Assembly: GCA_963969495.1 (NCBI GenBank)
Contig: OZ018321.1
Span: 126,908,298-126,972,297 of the forward strand
Source of the DNA: Ceratothoa steindachneri
Taxonomy: Eukaryota; Arthropoda; Malacostraca; Isopoda; Cymothoidae
DNA: 64,000 bases
Reading direction: 5' to 3'
Positions 34,019 to 43,737 of this stretch are shown one piece after another. Position 1 is the stretch's first letter. Each line of letters begins with the position of its first letter. The notes under the pieces were generated by a model. It saw only the letters and a list, made by a program, of their open reading frames with translations, was not told where the DNA came from and made no database searches. The translations under genes and the position numbers were made by a program.

Positions 34019-34968
34019 TTAATTAAAGAACTTTCTAGGATCTTTGTTGCTATCCTGAGCTAATTTAATTTCTGACACCCTTTTGTTCTTCTTTATAATC
34101 TTATTTAACTCATTCCTAGCCATTCTATAATCACTTAAATTTTGAATAGTATTTTCTACCTGTAATTTTTTGTATGCCCTTTTGTTCTCTGAAATTTTTC
34201 TAGCTATCTCCTGATTCCACCATAATGGTTTCCTACTTTTGTTCCTAATGGCTTTCATTGGGATACATTGCTCTTGGGCTACATTTATTATATGCTTGAA
34301 AGTATCCCATATCCCATAAGCATTTTTACTTCTGAATTCTACATCCCAGTCTACCAAATTTAGCAAGCTTCGAAGTTTTACATAATCTTCCTTATGAAAA
34401 TTTGGAACTTTTACAGCATTCTCAGTTATTTTACCCTTCTCAATTTCCAAGTTAAAACGAACTATTTGATGGTCACTATTTCCCAATGCTTCCCCAACAG
34501 TCAATTCTTGAACTAAATGATCACTGTTAGAAAGTACTAAATCTAATATATTGTTCCCCTTCGTTGGCTCATTAACAAATTGATTCAAAAAATTATCCTC
34601 AAAGCATTCTATGAACCTGCCACTTGTTCTATCCATACCTATCATATTTTCCCAGTCCATAGAGTTTAAGGTGAAGTCCCCAATAAAAACTGCATCTGTT
34701 TCACATCCCTTCCTTATTTCCCTTATCATTAGTTAATCTATATCATCAGTCTGCCCAGATGGTCTGTAAAAAGCTCCCAAATGCACCATTCTATTTTTAC
34801 TGAACCTAATATCTATCCAAAGTGACTCAACTCCATCCTGCTTTATTGAAGTATTTAAACTTGAAACAATGTTGTTTTTTATATAGATAATTATTCCTCC
34901 ACCAATCCTACCTGTCCTTTGACTAATGTACATATTATAACCCTGTAAATCAAAATCACTTATACTGT
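34019..34968 (-). pseudogene. LINE E endonuclease, C-terminal part and linker
   Basis: Frame 34019-34729 starts with AVFIGDFTLNSMDWE, where the family's GDFN has Thr for the catalytic Asn. It keeps NILDLVLSN and GNSDHQIVRF (SDH intact), then the linker to RT with KPLWWNQEIARKI. Upstream, 34733-34968 has SDFDLQGYNMYISQRTGR, GGGIIIYIKNNI and LGAFYRPSGQ. A TAG separates the two frames. The reading frame upstream of 34968 enters the inserted LTR and is not endonuclease. Confidence 0.87.
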
Positions 34969-35462
34969 TGTAGGGGTGCAAAAATGTATCATAGAAAAAA
35001 TTCCTTCCAACTCGATAATATAAATAGCCGACAAAATTACCAACTCCAAACAGACTACAGCTTGGTCGTGAGGCTAGAGTGGTGGCGTTTAAATCCAATG
35101 GTACCGCGTTCGAAACTCACCAGTCCAAAACCTTTTAGGAAGAAATCTCAAGAAGAAAACGGAAGTCAAGGAAAACACTTGAAGGACCAACTCACCTAGA
35201 ATCAAGAAGGACCAAGAAATCAACTCAAGATAAATGGAAGAAATATGAAAAAGCATCAATAAAGAAAAACAAGATTAAGAACCAACCCAGCCGACAAGGA
35301 TACTTAAGTCAAGATAAATGGAAGACATATGTTTGAATGGGCAACTTAAAAAGAAAAAGGAATTTCAGTCAAGAAGAAGTAAATAGATTCGATAAAGAGA
35401 AAAGCAAGAATAATAAGAATAATTAAATAAAAGTTATAATAAAAGAGGCTTCCCCCGCCATA
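34969..35462 (+). repeat. Left LTR of the miniature element
   Basis: TGTAGGGG start, AATATAAATAGCCG (TATA-like, about 35017-35030), tRNA-like segment (35051-35126), CAGTCAAGAAGAAGTAAATA block (about 35367-35386), AAT-rich end with AATTAAATAAAAG, and CCGCCATA end. Every block has a counterpart in 13616-14145. Confidence 0.7.
35051..35126 (+). promoter_or_regulatory. tRNA-Ser-like segment inside the LTR
   Basis: GAGGCTAGAGTGG resembles the A box of tRNA-Ser and GCGTTCGAAACTC is a good B box. An AAATCCAATGG segment lies at the anticodon-stem position, and the end CAGTCC can pair with GACT at the start. It occupies the same place in the LTR as the 72-nt tRNA-like segment of the solo copy, although the two differ in sequence. 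Confidence 0.55.
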
Positions 35463-35475
35463 ACTGGTGACCCTC
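35463..35475 (+). promoter_or_regulatory. Primer-binding-site-like sequence
   Basis: ACTGGTGACC directly follows the left LTR. The leaders of the gypsy elements at 37490 and 37690 have the same TAACTGGTGACC, so it may reflect the same primer tRNA. Confidence 0.5.
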
Positions 35476-35723
35476 AAAGGCCGAACAATCTTCTGATCTT
35501 CGTTACAACTGCACTCCTATCCTACTAGAGATTAAGAAAAGGTGCTGCTGGGAACTTTGGAGACCCGGGGAAGGAGAAGCCATTACTCATTGATTAGAGA
35601 CAAGACTTCGTTCGCTCTCCTCAATCCCACTGAATTAGCTCCACTCATCCCGCAGACTCGGAGGTCGTAGGAGGGAGAGCTACTACTCCTCGATTAAGAA
35701 ATCCAAGACTAGTCTCTCTCCAA

Positions 35724-35948
35724 TGCTCAAATGCTCAAAGGGATCATAGAAAAAATTCCTTCCAACTTGATAATATAAATAGCCGACAAAATTACCAACT
35801 CCAACCCAGCCAACAAGAAGGGGCAACTTACAAAGAAAAAGGAATTTCAGTCAAGAAGAAGTAAATAGATTCGATAAAGAGAAAAGCAAGAATAATAAGG
35901 ATAAATAAATAAAGTGATAATAAAGAGGCCAGGGCTCCAACCCCCATA
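35724..35948 (+). repeat. Right LTR of the miniature element, internally deleted
   Basis: From ATCATAGAAAAAATTCCTTC (35743) it matches the left LTR to ACTCCAA, then jumps to CCCAGCCAACAAG and continues to the end. The tRNA-like segment is therefore missing from this copy. The 26 bases before 35749 are strongly diverged from the left LTR start. Confidence 0.7.
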
Positions 35949-36230
35949 ATGTCACTAAACTCTATTTCCTTAACCCATGTTTCAGTAACACATAATATAT
36001 CTATATCATCATCGATAATATAACTGAATCGCTCATCCTTCTTGTTTTTAAGACTACGAGCATTTGTATAGAAACAATTTAACCCCCCTATCCCTGAAGT
36101 ACCTCTTCCAACCTGAATGACCTCACCTCTATCGCCTTGGAACCTATTTCTGTTATCTGCCAAGTCCATTCTACTTTCAGTACTATAATGTCCTCTTATA
36201 ATTCCCTGACCACTATTAGTATCTAGTTTC
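35949..36230 (-). pseudogene. LINE E endonuclease, N-terminal part
   Basis: The piece of frame 35828-36169 outside the inserted LTR reads GLNCFYTNARSLKNKKDERF, then DDIDILCVTETWVKEIEFSD. This is the N-terminal strand with the catalytic Glu (TETW). It is the continuation of the domain interrupted at 34968, with 980 bp inserted between them. Confidence 0.87.
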
Positions 36231-36235
36231 CCACC

Positions 36236-36545
36236 CGTAAAGACCTAATAACACGATCATACTCCTCCCACAACACATCTACCCCCCTCCTACTCAAATG
36301 CAGTCCATCCATCGCATACATTTCTTTCATTCCAACAAACCTATCTCACACATCCTCCTCACATAATCATTCAGCCCAATCGCACGAGACATCCATTCTA
36401 CCCCAACATCCATTCTTGGAAGCACACCTGTCACAACACCTTTCATTCTACTTTCTTTCACCTTTTTAATCAACCTCTTGTACCTCTCACGTAACTCACA
36501 TGCACCCACTTTCTTCACATCATTCACTCCTGGCACCAAAATTAC
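36236..36545 (-). pseudogene. LINE E ORF1: SGNH-type esterase, C-terminal part
   Basis: Frame 36327-36539 reads LVPGVNDVKKVG, then KGVVTGVLPRMDVGVEW and GLNDYVRRMCE. After a shift, 36236-36330 reads MKEMYAMDGLHLSRRGVDVL. The GxND box and the DGLHLSxxG box are blocks III and V of SGNH/GDSL esterases; the catalytic Asp and His are both visible in the last box. Many CR1 elements carry such an esterase in ORF1, where its role in retrotransposition is not settled. The N-terminal block with the catalytic Ser is lost to 5' truncation. Confidence 0.72.
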
Positions 36546-36612
36546 TGATTAAAAAGGCCCAAAAGATACCTCCGCAAAGTGGGCGCGAATTGATCCTATT
36601 AAATCCAAGCAT
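36530..36612 (+). repeat. Dispersed repeat R3, copy 1
   Basis: Shares CTGGCACCAAA, an A/T-rich step, GGCCCA and ACCTCCGCAAAGTGG-like sequence ending TAAATCC with 40228-40316 and 55311-55400. It abuts the 5' truncation point of LINE E. Confidence 0.6.
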
Positions 36613-36885
36613 GCCTTACTAATATATATATATATAATATAAACATTCAATATTGTATGAGACCTATGATGGGATTTGTTAATGTAGATATATATTTTTA
36701 TATAAGCATGCGAGCGTGAGACACAAGAGGAAGCAAAGGAAAATGGTTGAACACCTGTTTTGATAAAACTGATCAAGTTGTGTCTCAAGATATAATGTTT
36801 CATGAGGAGCCAGAGTAAACACAGTTGTTGACCGTAAGAAGTGGTGCAGCGACAATCGTATCAAATTACTCAAATAAGAGTTTAA
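36613..36885. other. AT-rich spacer with a short TA run
   Basis: No gene recognised. Frames on the minus strand are low-complexity. Confidence 0.4.
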
Positions 36886-37320
36886 TCATGTAAATGTACA
36901 CACCGTGCAGAGGCTTCCTAGCTCCGCCCATAGGGTGGCGAAATGCGACCACAACGGAGGTAAGTCATCCCATGGTCATTTCCAGGCCACGCCCTCTGTA
37001 TTAGGAGCGCATATATAAATAAGAAAAGGAGAGAGTAGGAGATTACGATTTCATTCATTCACGCTCCCGTTTTAATATACTCAGTCTTGTCTCGTCCTTA
37101 ACTCGTACTTACGTTGATAATATATAGACTACTAGTCTTCCGCCTAGTACGCTCCGTGTCGAGCCGCTTGTACCGTAATATCCTGTTATTAGAATAAAGT
37201 GTTTATTTTCGTATGTCCATCTTTGCCTTAAAACCTTTGATAAGCCCAGCTAATTAGAAGACCACCTTAAAATCATTTATCTTTCAAGTCAGATGAATAA
37301 TGGGCCATAACACCACCCTT
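36886..37320 (+). promoter_or_regulatory. LTR-like promoter region of G2a
   Basis: GCTCCGCCCATAGGG and GGCCACGCCC boxes precede GCATATATAAATAAG (TATA box, near 37010-37021). AGAATAAAGTGTTTATT (near 37191) looks like a polyadenylation signal. The region at 40720-41060 has the same order of GC box, TATATAGAG and AGAATAAAGTT. LTR borders are not defined. Confidence 0.6.
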
Positions 37321-37370
37321 CACCTATAAACTGGAACTCGTTGAACCCTTATAAGGCGGTGGTTACGGAA

Positions 37371-37790
37371 ACCTCTTTCATTCACATACAATCGATTCAC
37401 CGTCATCCAGACGTACATAACTGGTAACCTTGTCGTCTACAATACCATTTACCCAACACCCCATCACTGGCGACCACATATAACTGGTGACCAGTCCGTC
37501 GTTTGGCCGGATAGAGAAGGCATTAAGTAAAGAATGGACTCGTCAAGCAATCGTCAGCCAGGACAAAGTGGAGGGGAAACCTTTTTCATTCACATATAAT
37601 TGATTCACCGTCATCCAGTCTTACATAACTGGTAACCTTGTCGTCTACAATACCATTTACCTAACACCCCATCACTGGCGACCCTCTATAACTGGTGACC
37701 CGTCGTTTAACCAGACAGAGAAGGCATTAAGTAAAGAAAGGACTCGTCAAGCAATTGTCAGACTGGCCAAAGTGGAGGGGATTTCGTGAA
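37371..37790 (+). repeat. 208-bp tandem duplication in the G2a leader
   Basis: 37371-37578 is repeated from 37579 with few changes. Each unit contains ATAACTGGTAACCTTGTCGT, CCCCATCACTGGCGACC and ATAACTGGTGACC. A partial third copy lies at 39950-40010, before G2b. Confidence 0.9.
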
Positions 37791-37969
37791 CGCTGCCAGC
37801 GTCAAGCCGCCCATCTTCAATTAAGTAGCAGCCTCAGGTTAGTTCCAAATTGTGAAGGCCCAATTTTACATCTCCGGGATAAAGAAGGAGGAGACTCAGT
37901 TTTTTCATATTTTGGCTTCATTACCTCCCAAGGGTTAATTGTCTTCCGGCAGACATTATAGCAGGTTGT

Positions 37970-38500
37970 AACTACTTGCGTTTAAAGGAGGGAGTAATTG
38001 GCATATTCGAGAGGACCAAGTCCGAGCTTTTGGAGAAGCTTATCGAATCTTCCCCGCTCATAGGCTGAACCTCAACTAACTTAGAAGAGTTACGAAAGAG
38101 GGTCATTCAGGTATGAGTGGGTGAAGAGCTTGTGCGTCGCAAGTTGATCCAATCATTGCCGCCTAATATCGCGCCGATAATCGCTACCCAGAAAGAAATT
38201 AGCCTAGCCCAATTAGGAAAACTTGCGAATGAACTTGTAACATTCAGCCGAGCGCAGTGCCATAATATAAATACATATAGTGAGTTGAGAGGACACAGTG
38301 CCGTTTCAAACGCGTTTATACCTCATAATACTAAAAGTGCTAACTAAAGAGATAATTCGGCGAGAAATGCGCGATCAGTGGCCAAGAGTAATTACAGAGT
38401 GCATAATCCACCGGGGGGATTGCAACCCTTCCGTAACGCCCCAAAGCCTGTAGTTTGTGGCTCACATATAGGCTAAATTCTACAAACCCTGGTGCAGGTG
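37970..38500 (+). pseudogene. G2a gag fragment
   Basis: Readable as LKEGVIGIFERTKSELLEKL, then LEELRKRVIQV and, in frame 38117-38347, GEELVRRKLIQSLPPNIAPI and ISLAQLGKLANELV. This is the C-terminal capsid of a gypsy gag type in which the helix pair LRxxFLxxLPxNIxxILA ends the domain. Near 38450-38505 a degenerate CxSHxxAKFYKPWCRWP motif is the Cys/His box that replaces zinc knuckles in this clade. Stops and shifts are frequent. Confidence 0.7.
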
Positions 38501-38599
38501 GCCGAAAGGAGAAGGATCCATACAAATGCAACCGTCCTCCAGGCCATCTTCGCCAGCACCGGCGGAAAACTAAGAGGATATGCCATAGTAAACGCGGCC

Positions 38600-38930
38600 G
38601 GTGGCGTGCCGTCTATTTTCACCGTCGCCGTTAAAGTATATAATACTAAATGTGAGTTCTTATTGATACGGAGGTGAGTGTTTCCATTATTCCTGCTAAG
38701 GCTAAACTGGTGAAATCAGGTGATGTGTGCGAATGGCGGAAAAATTGAAGTTCACGGCGAAATACATACGGATATAGTGATCCCCAGTCTTCGCCGATCA
38801 TTTAGGTGGTCGTTCGTTGTAGCAGATACCAACTCTCCGTTATTAGACATTGAATTTTTGAAACATCATGATATTTTAAGACTGTGCGCGCGACATGCTA
38901 ATAGATAATCGAACTAAGCTCGTGTCGAAA
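38600..38930 (+). pseudogene. G2a protease
   Basis: In changing frames: LIDTEVSVSIIPAKAKLV, where DTGA has lost the Gly, then ANGGKIEVHGEIHTDIVIPS and SPLLDIEFLKHHDI (the flap and LLDxxFL boxes, frame 38720-38908). Aspartic protease that would mature Gag-Pol; the active-site glycine is gone. The corresponding segment in G2b is 42580-42900. Confidence 0.72.
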
Positions 38931-39019
38931 GTAAAGTTGTCTGAAGAACCGACGGTAGCTTTAATAATCGATGACCTGCAACAACTACCATCCAATTGCA
39001 GAGCCATACTTGAAAACTA

Positions 39020-39460
39020 TGAGGCTCTGTACGCACCCGCTTAACCCTTCCCGTCACAGCCGAACTCAGTGAATCATACAATCGAAACTGGTAGTGCTCC
39101 ACTGATATTCGCACGGCCAAGACCTCTTTCGGGAAACTGCGGGCTGCCAAAGCAACGTTCGAGACACTAATGAAGGAGGGGGTCGTGCACCCGTCAAGAT
39201 CACCATGGGCTTCGCCTATTCACATGGTGTCAAAGAAGTCGCCCGGTGAGTACAGGGTGGTCGGCGATTTCCGAGCCTTAAATATCGTTACAAAGCCCGA
39301 TAGGTATTCGCTGCCACGGATTCAAAGCATTAAGGACCACCTCCATGGCAAAAGGATATTTTCGAGGTTGGGCATGGTTTTGGAATTCCCTGATGGAGGA
39401 CGGCGAAACGAACGTGTTCACGCGCTTCGGGAGGCGAGTCACAAATGCTTTAAGTCCGTC
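39020..39460 (+). pseudogene. G2a reverse transcriptase, N-terminal part
   Basis: A linker with NHTIETGSAPLIFARPRPLS leads into frame 39170-39613: MKEGVVHPSRSPWASPIHMV, SKKSPGEYRVVGDFRALN and TKPDRYSLPRIQSIKDHLHG. These are RT blocks 1-2 of Ty3/gypsy. After KRIFSRLGMV, where DL with the first catalytic Asp should be, the match decays and ends near 39460. Confidence 0.82.
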
Positions 39461-39470
39461 GTTCGTATAT

Positions 39471-40029
39471 TATTAATCCTGTGTTGCAATATTATAGAGA
39501 AATATTGTAATGAGAGAAGAAGAGGCATAAATATATACACGCCTCGTTGCCTCTATAGCCCTAGTACAGGCATTATTATGTATTTGTTAGGTGTCGGTAT
39601 TATATTTATGTAAGAACCTAACGCGAGATCGTCAGTTGTGAAGGAATTATCTGTAAAAATGTATTAGGCATCATTTGATTATTGTTTTACGATATGGTGG
39701 GAATTGGCATAAATAAGCCAATTTGAATACAGGTACACACATATGTGAATGTCGATGCCCTGTGCGTTGTTACTAATACCGTCGATATTAAGAGCACCAT
39801 AAAAAATAATGATTCAACATGTAAATAGACCCACTTGAATACAGGTATGTGCATATGTGAATGTCGACGCCGTGCGCGCTTACTATTAATACTGCCGATA
39901 TTAGGAGTGCCAGAAATAATTCCACATGTATTTTTACCTATGTAATAACTGGTAACCTTGTCGTCTACAATGCCCTTTACTTAAGACCCCATCACTGGCG
40001 ACCCCCTATAAGACTGTATGTCTGATCCT
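39471..40029. other. Spacer with a 104-bp tandem duplication
   Basis: 39728-39830 and 39831-39925 are two diverged copies (TTGAATACAGGTA, ATATGTGAATGTCGA, CGATATTA blocks). TGTTAGGTGTCGG at 39584 resembles TGTTAGGTATTGG at 51129. Partial leader repeat at 39950-40010. No gene. Confidence 0.6.
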
Positions 40030-40039
40030 CCGCTAATAG

Positions 40040-40215
40040 CCGTCTCTGGAATCTTTTTGTAAAAGAAAAGATATATAAAAAAAATGTTCTGTTATGTTTT
40101 AACATAAGTTGATCTAAATGAGGAATAATTATGAAACTTATATAATTTTGTATTGTAAGAATTATGTAAACAAAAATAGAGAATTGATATCTCTAAAAAT
40201 GTAAATGTTAACTTG
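40040..40215 (+). repeat. G2b left LTR, first piece
   Basis: Matches 51745-51910: CTCTGG, CTTTTTGTAAA, ATATATAAAAAAAATGTT, ACATAAGTTGATCTAA and ATTATGTAAACAAA blocks in the same order. It is separated from the second piece by about 1.1 kb of other sequence. Confidence 0.7.
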
Positions 40216-40227
40216 TAGGGCTCGTTG

Positions 40228-40316
40228 TATAAAATCAATAGGCCTCTGGCACGAAATTGCAGAATTTAATAGGCACAGTGCGGAACTCCACAAATGGACA
40301 CTCGGTGGATTTATAA
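40228..40316 (+). repeat. Dispersed repeat R3, copy 2
   Basis: CTCTGGCACGAAATTGCAGA, GAACTCCACAAATGGACAC and ATAAAATCCTAA blocks match 55311-55400 best. Confidence 0.65.
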
Positions 40317-40400
40317 AATCCTAAAAATTGCTATGTGTGTAAATTAAGGAAAAATATACCAAGTCTAACAAATAAAGAATCAAAGAAAATTAAGAAATTA

Positions 40401-40403
<3 letters not shown>

Positions 40404-40459
<56 letters not shown>
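40404..40459. repeat. (TA)n microsatellite
   Basis: About 27 TA units. Confidence 0.98.
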
Positions 40460-40461
<2 letters not shown>

Positions 40462-40719
40462 AAACTGTACAAATAGATCTGAGGCAAGTGGTCGTTTGAG
40501 TCCCGTGGAAACCCACGAACATACAAAGATATCAAAGGTGACCACCTGGACAAATACGAGGATCGCACACAAACAAACATACGCGTGTTGAGAACATTTA
40601 TCAACAGCTGAACAAATATAGGCTCTGACCAGAGAAATTTCAAAGAGACTTGCAACAAGCGATTCCCTATAATAAAGCTAGACATATGGGAAATATGTAG
40701 TCAAAACAGGTATACAGAG

Positions 40720-41060
40720 CTGTCGGAAACTCCGCCCAAGGGGTGGAAATAACGGACAAGTAAAGGTCACGCCCCTTGGAGACGAAACATATATAGAGAG
40801 ACAGACTCTCATTATTCAGAAGATCTTTATTAATTAACTCAATTCATTACCTTAGTAGCGTTACTAGATCCATTTTACTCGCCTAAGTCCTGCCGCCTTC
40901 AGACTCGATATTTCACGAAAAACAGAAAGCCCTCATTTTGACCGCAAAGAACTCGAGACGTTTCTTCTTGCTCCCTTTTGGTAGGCCAATTATAGAATAA
41001 AGTTATATTTTCTTCGCAGCGTCCTTTCAAAATCCTTTACTTACCCCGATTACCGAGCCA
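40720..41060 (+). promoter_or_regulatory. LTR-like promoter region between the G2b LTR pieces
   Basis: ACTCCGCCCAAGGGG, GTCACGCCCC, ACATATATAGAGAG (TATA-like) and TAGAATAAAGTTATATTTTC (polyadenylation-like), in the same order as 36886-37320. It may be a solo LTR inserted in the left LTR of G2b. Confidence 0.5.
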
Positions 41061-41394
41061 CCTTCGGCAAGTCCAGCCTAACGCATAATCCTCGTGAGAA
41101 ATTATAAGGACTCAGAACCAATTCAACAGAGGTGTAAAATAGGCCCACTGCCAAAAGTCCTCGTCACCTGTCGATCGTAATAACAACGAGGGCTCTTCAA
41201 TACACGCCCTTCTAATTACCGACCACGCCCCCATAAACCGGTAATCTATACTACTATATAAACAAGTAACACCAACCGGTACCATTAACTATCCCTCTCC
41301 CCATGAACTAATTACTTCAGGATCTCTGGACCCCCCATGTGTGGGAATTGTGTGAAAAATAAGAATGATGAAAATGTCGAGAGATGGAAAAAAT

Positions 41395-41770
41395 GAAAAG
41401 CCATTAACATCTGAAGAGTTTTTGAAAATTCGCTCGGTCGGAAGAAGACTACGTGAACGAAAAGCTGAAACCTTATTTATCCCCATTACAAGAAAGCTTG
41501 ATCGCCGATTTACTTAGAGGAAGAAGAAAATTGAAGTCGAAATCATCCTGCTAACCATAGAAGAAATCGGAGCCAGACCAGTCCGCGGGTGACGTTAACT
41601 CAACTCTGGAACTCGTATCTCAATCGAACCATTTTACCCTACTTTACTTAGAATCCAGCAACTCTTAAAAAGTGTGGTTTTCCACCTTCTACACTAGTAA
41701 CGTATAACTCGGTGAAGTCTCCCACCTGAAACGCCATTGCTGACCCCGGAGTAAAACCTTATACCGGTGA
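41395..41770 (+). repeat. G2b left LTR, second piece
   Basis: Matches 51945-52275: TTAACATCTGAAGA, CTCGGTCGGAA, CTACGTGAAC, GAAGAAGAAAATT, CAGACCAGTCCGC and GTGACGTTAACT blocks in the same order. Confidence 0.85.
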
Positions 41771-41819
41771 CGGCTTAATTCGAAATTTGGGATCAAGAAA
41801 TAGAGGTGGATCCGATAGA

Positions 41820-42180
41820 GCAACAACTTGCTTCAACTCATCTGGTCAATGTCATTACAGTCGATAATCCATCGTTTAACGAAGATGCAGTAACGGGATG
41901 GTATAATATTATGGAAGCATAATTTCGCATTTCAAGGATCACTTGGAGAACATCGAAATTTTATCATGTTTTGGCTGATTTACCACCCGAGCCGGTCGAC
42001 CGACTTCCACTAACGATCATCTTTTCTCAGAACTCGTCTTAATTACGAACAGAAATTATCGAGCTCTTTGAAAAAAGGAAGCCAAAACTATTCGAGAAAC
42101 TGATTGTTTCTTTCCCATTCGCCGGGCGATCTTTAATCATTCAGGAAGAGTTGTGAATAACTGCACACCAAGTGAACGTA
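41820..42180 (+). pseudogene. G2b gag fragment
   Basis: Readable with stops: VDNPSFNEDAVTGWYNIMEA, then WRTSKFYHVLADLPPEPVDR and LFEKRKPKLFEKLIVSFPFA. This is the N-terminal capsid of the gag type seen in G2a (the WYxxMEAxF and KFxHVLxxLP boxes). Frame 42205-42447 continues with TIIAAQDLTVAQLGKLAEIM-like sequence. Structural protein of the particle; no intact frame. Confidence 0.7.
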
Positions 42181-42579
42181 GGTAAGATTTAGTTAAGCAT
42201 AAATTTGTCTAGGCTCTATAGCTATGAACATCGAACCCATATAATCGCTGCTCAGGACTTGACAGTTGCGCAACTTGGAAAATTAGCCGAAATAATGTCA
42301 TTCGTTTGCATCCAGTTTTTCAATATAAATTACAGTGGCAGTGATAAAAGTGAGAGCGCTTCAAATGTAATAATAATCTTCAGTATAGTCCAAACTCAGT
42401 GCCAATTAAGCCATGTAATAGCGTCTTATGCAAGTAGTGCGAATTGAGTGTCCGGTAATATAAATAATAATAGTTTTTATAGGACAAAATCAGTGCCTAA
42501 TAATAATGATAATACAAAATTTAAACCATAATCCAAGACATCTTTTCCAGTTCTTTCGAAAGATTATCCCGACAGGCCG

Positions 42580-42900
42580 TAGTATACGTTGGTAAATAGA
42601 GTCAATAAAAATAAGTGTGAATTTCTAATTAATACTGGTGCTAGGGTGTCAATATTCCCGTTAAAATTAGCTGAATTTGGTGAAATGAAGCAGTGTACCA
42701 TAAATATTTCGACTGCTAATGGGAAATCAATAAAAGTTTATGGTGGAGTGCAATTGGATGTAGTGATTTGAAATTTACGCCATTCCTTTATTTGGGAGTT
42801 AGCTGTGGCAGATAGAGCATCACTATTATTTGATACCAAATTTAAGCTCGAGGACGACGTGGTGATCTTGTCGATAAGAACACGAATTTAGTTTCAAAGG
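42580..42900 (+). pseudogene. G2b protease
   Basis: Frame 42589-42771: NKNKCEFLINTGARVSIFPL, with the catalytic Asp of DTGA changed to Asn, followed by STANGKSIKVYGGVQLDVVI. A TGA ends the frame, and WELAVADRASLLFDTKF-like sequence continues to about 42850. It was the retropepsin of the element. Confidence 0.75.
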
Positions 42901-43029
42901 GGCGCCGAAATAAGGCACAAGTGGTATCACTAGTTATTAATGATTTGTCAAACCCACCTAATTGTAGAACAGTTTTAAGGAAACACGAAGCGATATATAA
43001 TCCCAGGTTAGTTCATGTGTGTTCTCTCT

Positions 43030-43737
43030 CACGAAACTCTGTGGTACATACAGTTGTGACTGAGTAGTTAACCACCAACCTTCGCGATTTTTATACCGCT
43101 TTTAAAAGAGAAATTACAAGAAGCTGATGCAAGATTTGGTACTCTATTAAAGGAGGGCGTTGTGTGTCCCTCTAAATAAGGTGGTATTCACCCATTCATA
43201 TGGTGGAGAAGTAAAACTCCAGGGAAATACGGTATTATGACATTTTCGCTGTAATGAAACCCGATTTCATCCTTTACCTAGGATTCAAAGTTCATCCTAT
43301 CCTCTTAATGGTAAAGTACTTTGCAATTGTATATAATTAGTCAAGGTATATCATCAAATACCAATTAACTCAATAGATATAAAGAATACCAGCGTCACGA
43401 CACCTTTCGGTCTTTTTGAATATTTGCGATCCCTTTTAGTCTAGGGAATGCAAGTTACACTTTCTAGCGACATTAATAGTCGTTTAGAAAATTTGGAGAA
43501 ACTTCAAAAATCTGAGTAGATAAAAAAAATGATAATTTCACTAGACAAATGCGAGTTCATGAAGGAGGATATTGATTTCTTAGGCCATAACGAATCTGCT
43601 GCACGAGTAAACCATCCAGCACCTAAGTGCAGAGAAATAAAAGAAATGTCCCTACCGACAGTTTATAAAGAGTGAGGTTGATTTGTTGGTATAATATATT
43701 ATTATCATAGAATGAGTCCAAAGTTTGCTGGCCTTGA
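43030..43737 (+). pseudogene. G2b reverse transcriptase
   Basis: Several frames: EADARFGTLLKEGVVCPSK, KTPGKYGIM, HQIPINSIDIKNTSVTTPFG with LFEYLRSLL, and KCEFMKEDIDFLGHNESAA followed by YYYHRMSPKFAGL. The last box is the RT thumb and connection (the FLGH motif). The catalytic double Asp region around 43450-43540 is not readable. Homology stops at 43737 where LINE B begins and the pol sequence picks up again at 49450. Confidence 0.77.

Larger units (their letters stand above)
34969..35948 (+). mobile_element. Miniature LTR element (TRIM-like), non-coding
   Basis: Two related terminal copies, 34969-35462 (494 bp) and 35724-35948 (225 bp, internally deleted by about 240 bp), flank 261 bp of non-coding sequence. 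The first copy starts TGTAGGGGTGC; both end in CC(C)CCATA-like sequence (CCGCCATA, CCCCCATA). Flanks are CTGT (34965-34968) and ATGT (35949-35952), a near-match 4-bp target duplication. It interrupts the endonuclease of LINE E at one point. A relative with perfect GTGC duplication is the solo copy at 13616-14145. ACTGGTGACC directly after the left copy sits where a primer-binding site should be. No purine tract is obvious before the right copy. Confidence 0.7.
31816..36530 (-). mobile_element. LINE E: CR1-like retrotransposon with esterase ORF1
   Basis: Minus-strand order: ORF1 esterase (36545-36236), endonuclease (36230-34019, split by a 980-bp LTR pair at 34969-35948), RT (33960-33050), C-terminal domain (32837-32313), 3' UTR and a short TTATG-type tandem tail at 31816-31837. 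It has no RNase H, which fits CR1. It is 5' truncated inside ORF1, where repeat R3 begins. Stops and shifts make it inactive, but protein similarity is easy to read, so it is less decayed than the LINE at 1-2345. Confidence 0.88.
36886..39470 (+). mobile_element. G2a: Ty3/gypsy LTR retrotransposon, 5' part only
   Basis: LTR-like promoter region (36886-37320), leader with a 208-bp tandem duplication, gag (about 37970-38500), protease (38600-38930) and the first part of RT (39020-39460). RT stops at about 39460, where unrelated AT-rich sequence begins. RNase H, integrase and 3' LTR are absent. Domain sequences parallel G2b at 41820-43737, so both belong to related families. Confidence 0.8.

Noticed and set aside
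40214..41340. A further element of the miniature LTR family (TGTAGGG start, CCCCCCAT end)
   Set aside because: No target duplication and no alignment to the 34969 LTR beyond the first bases; kept only as an insert within the G2b LTR.
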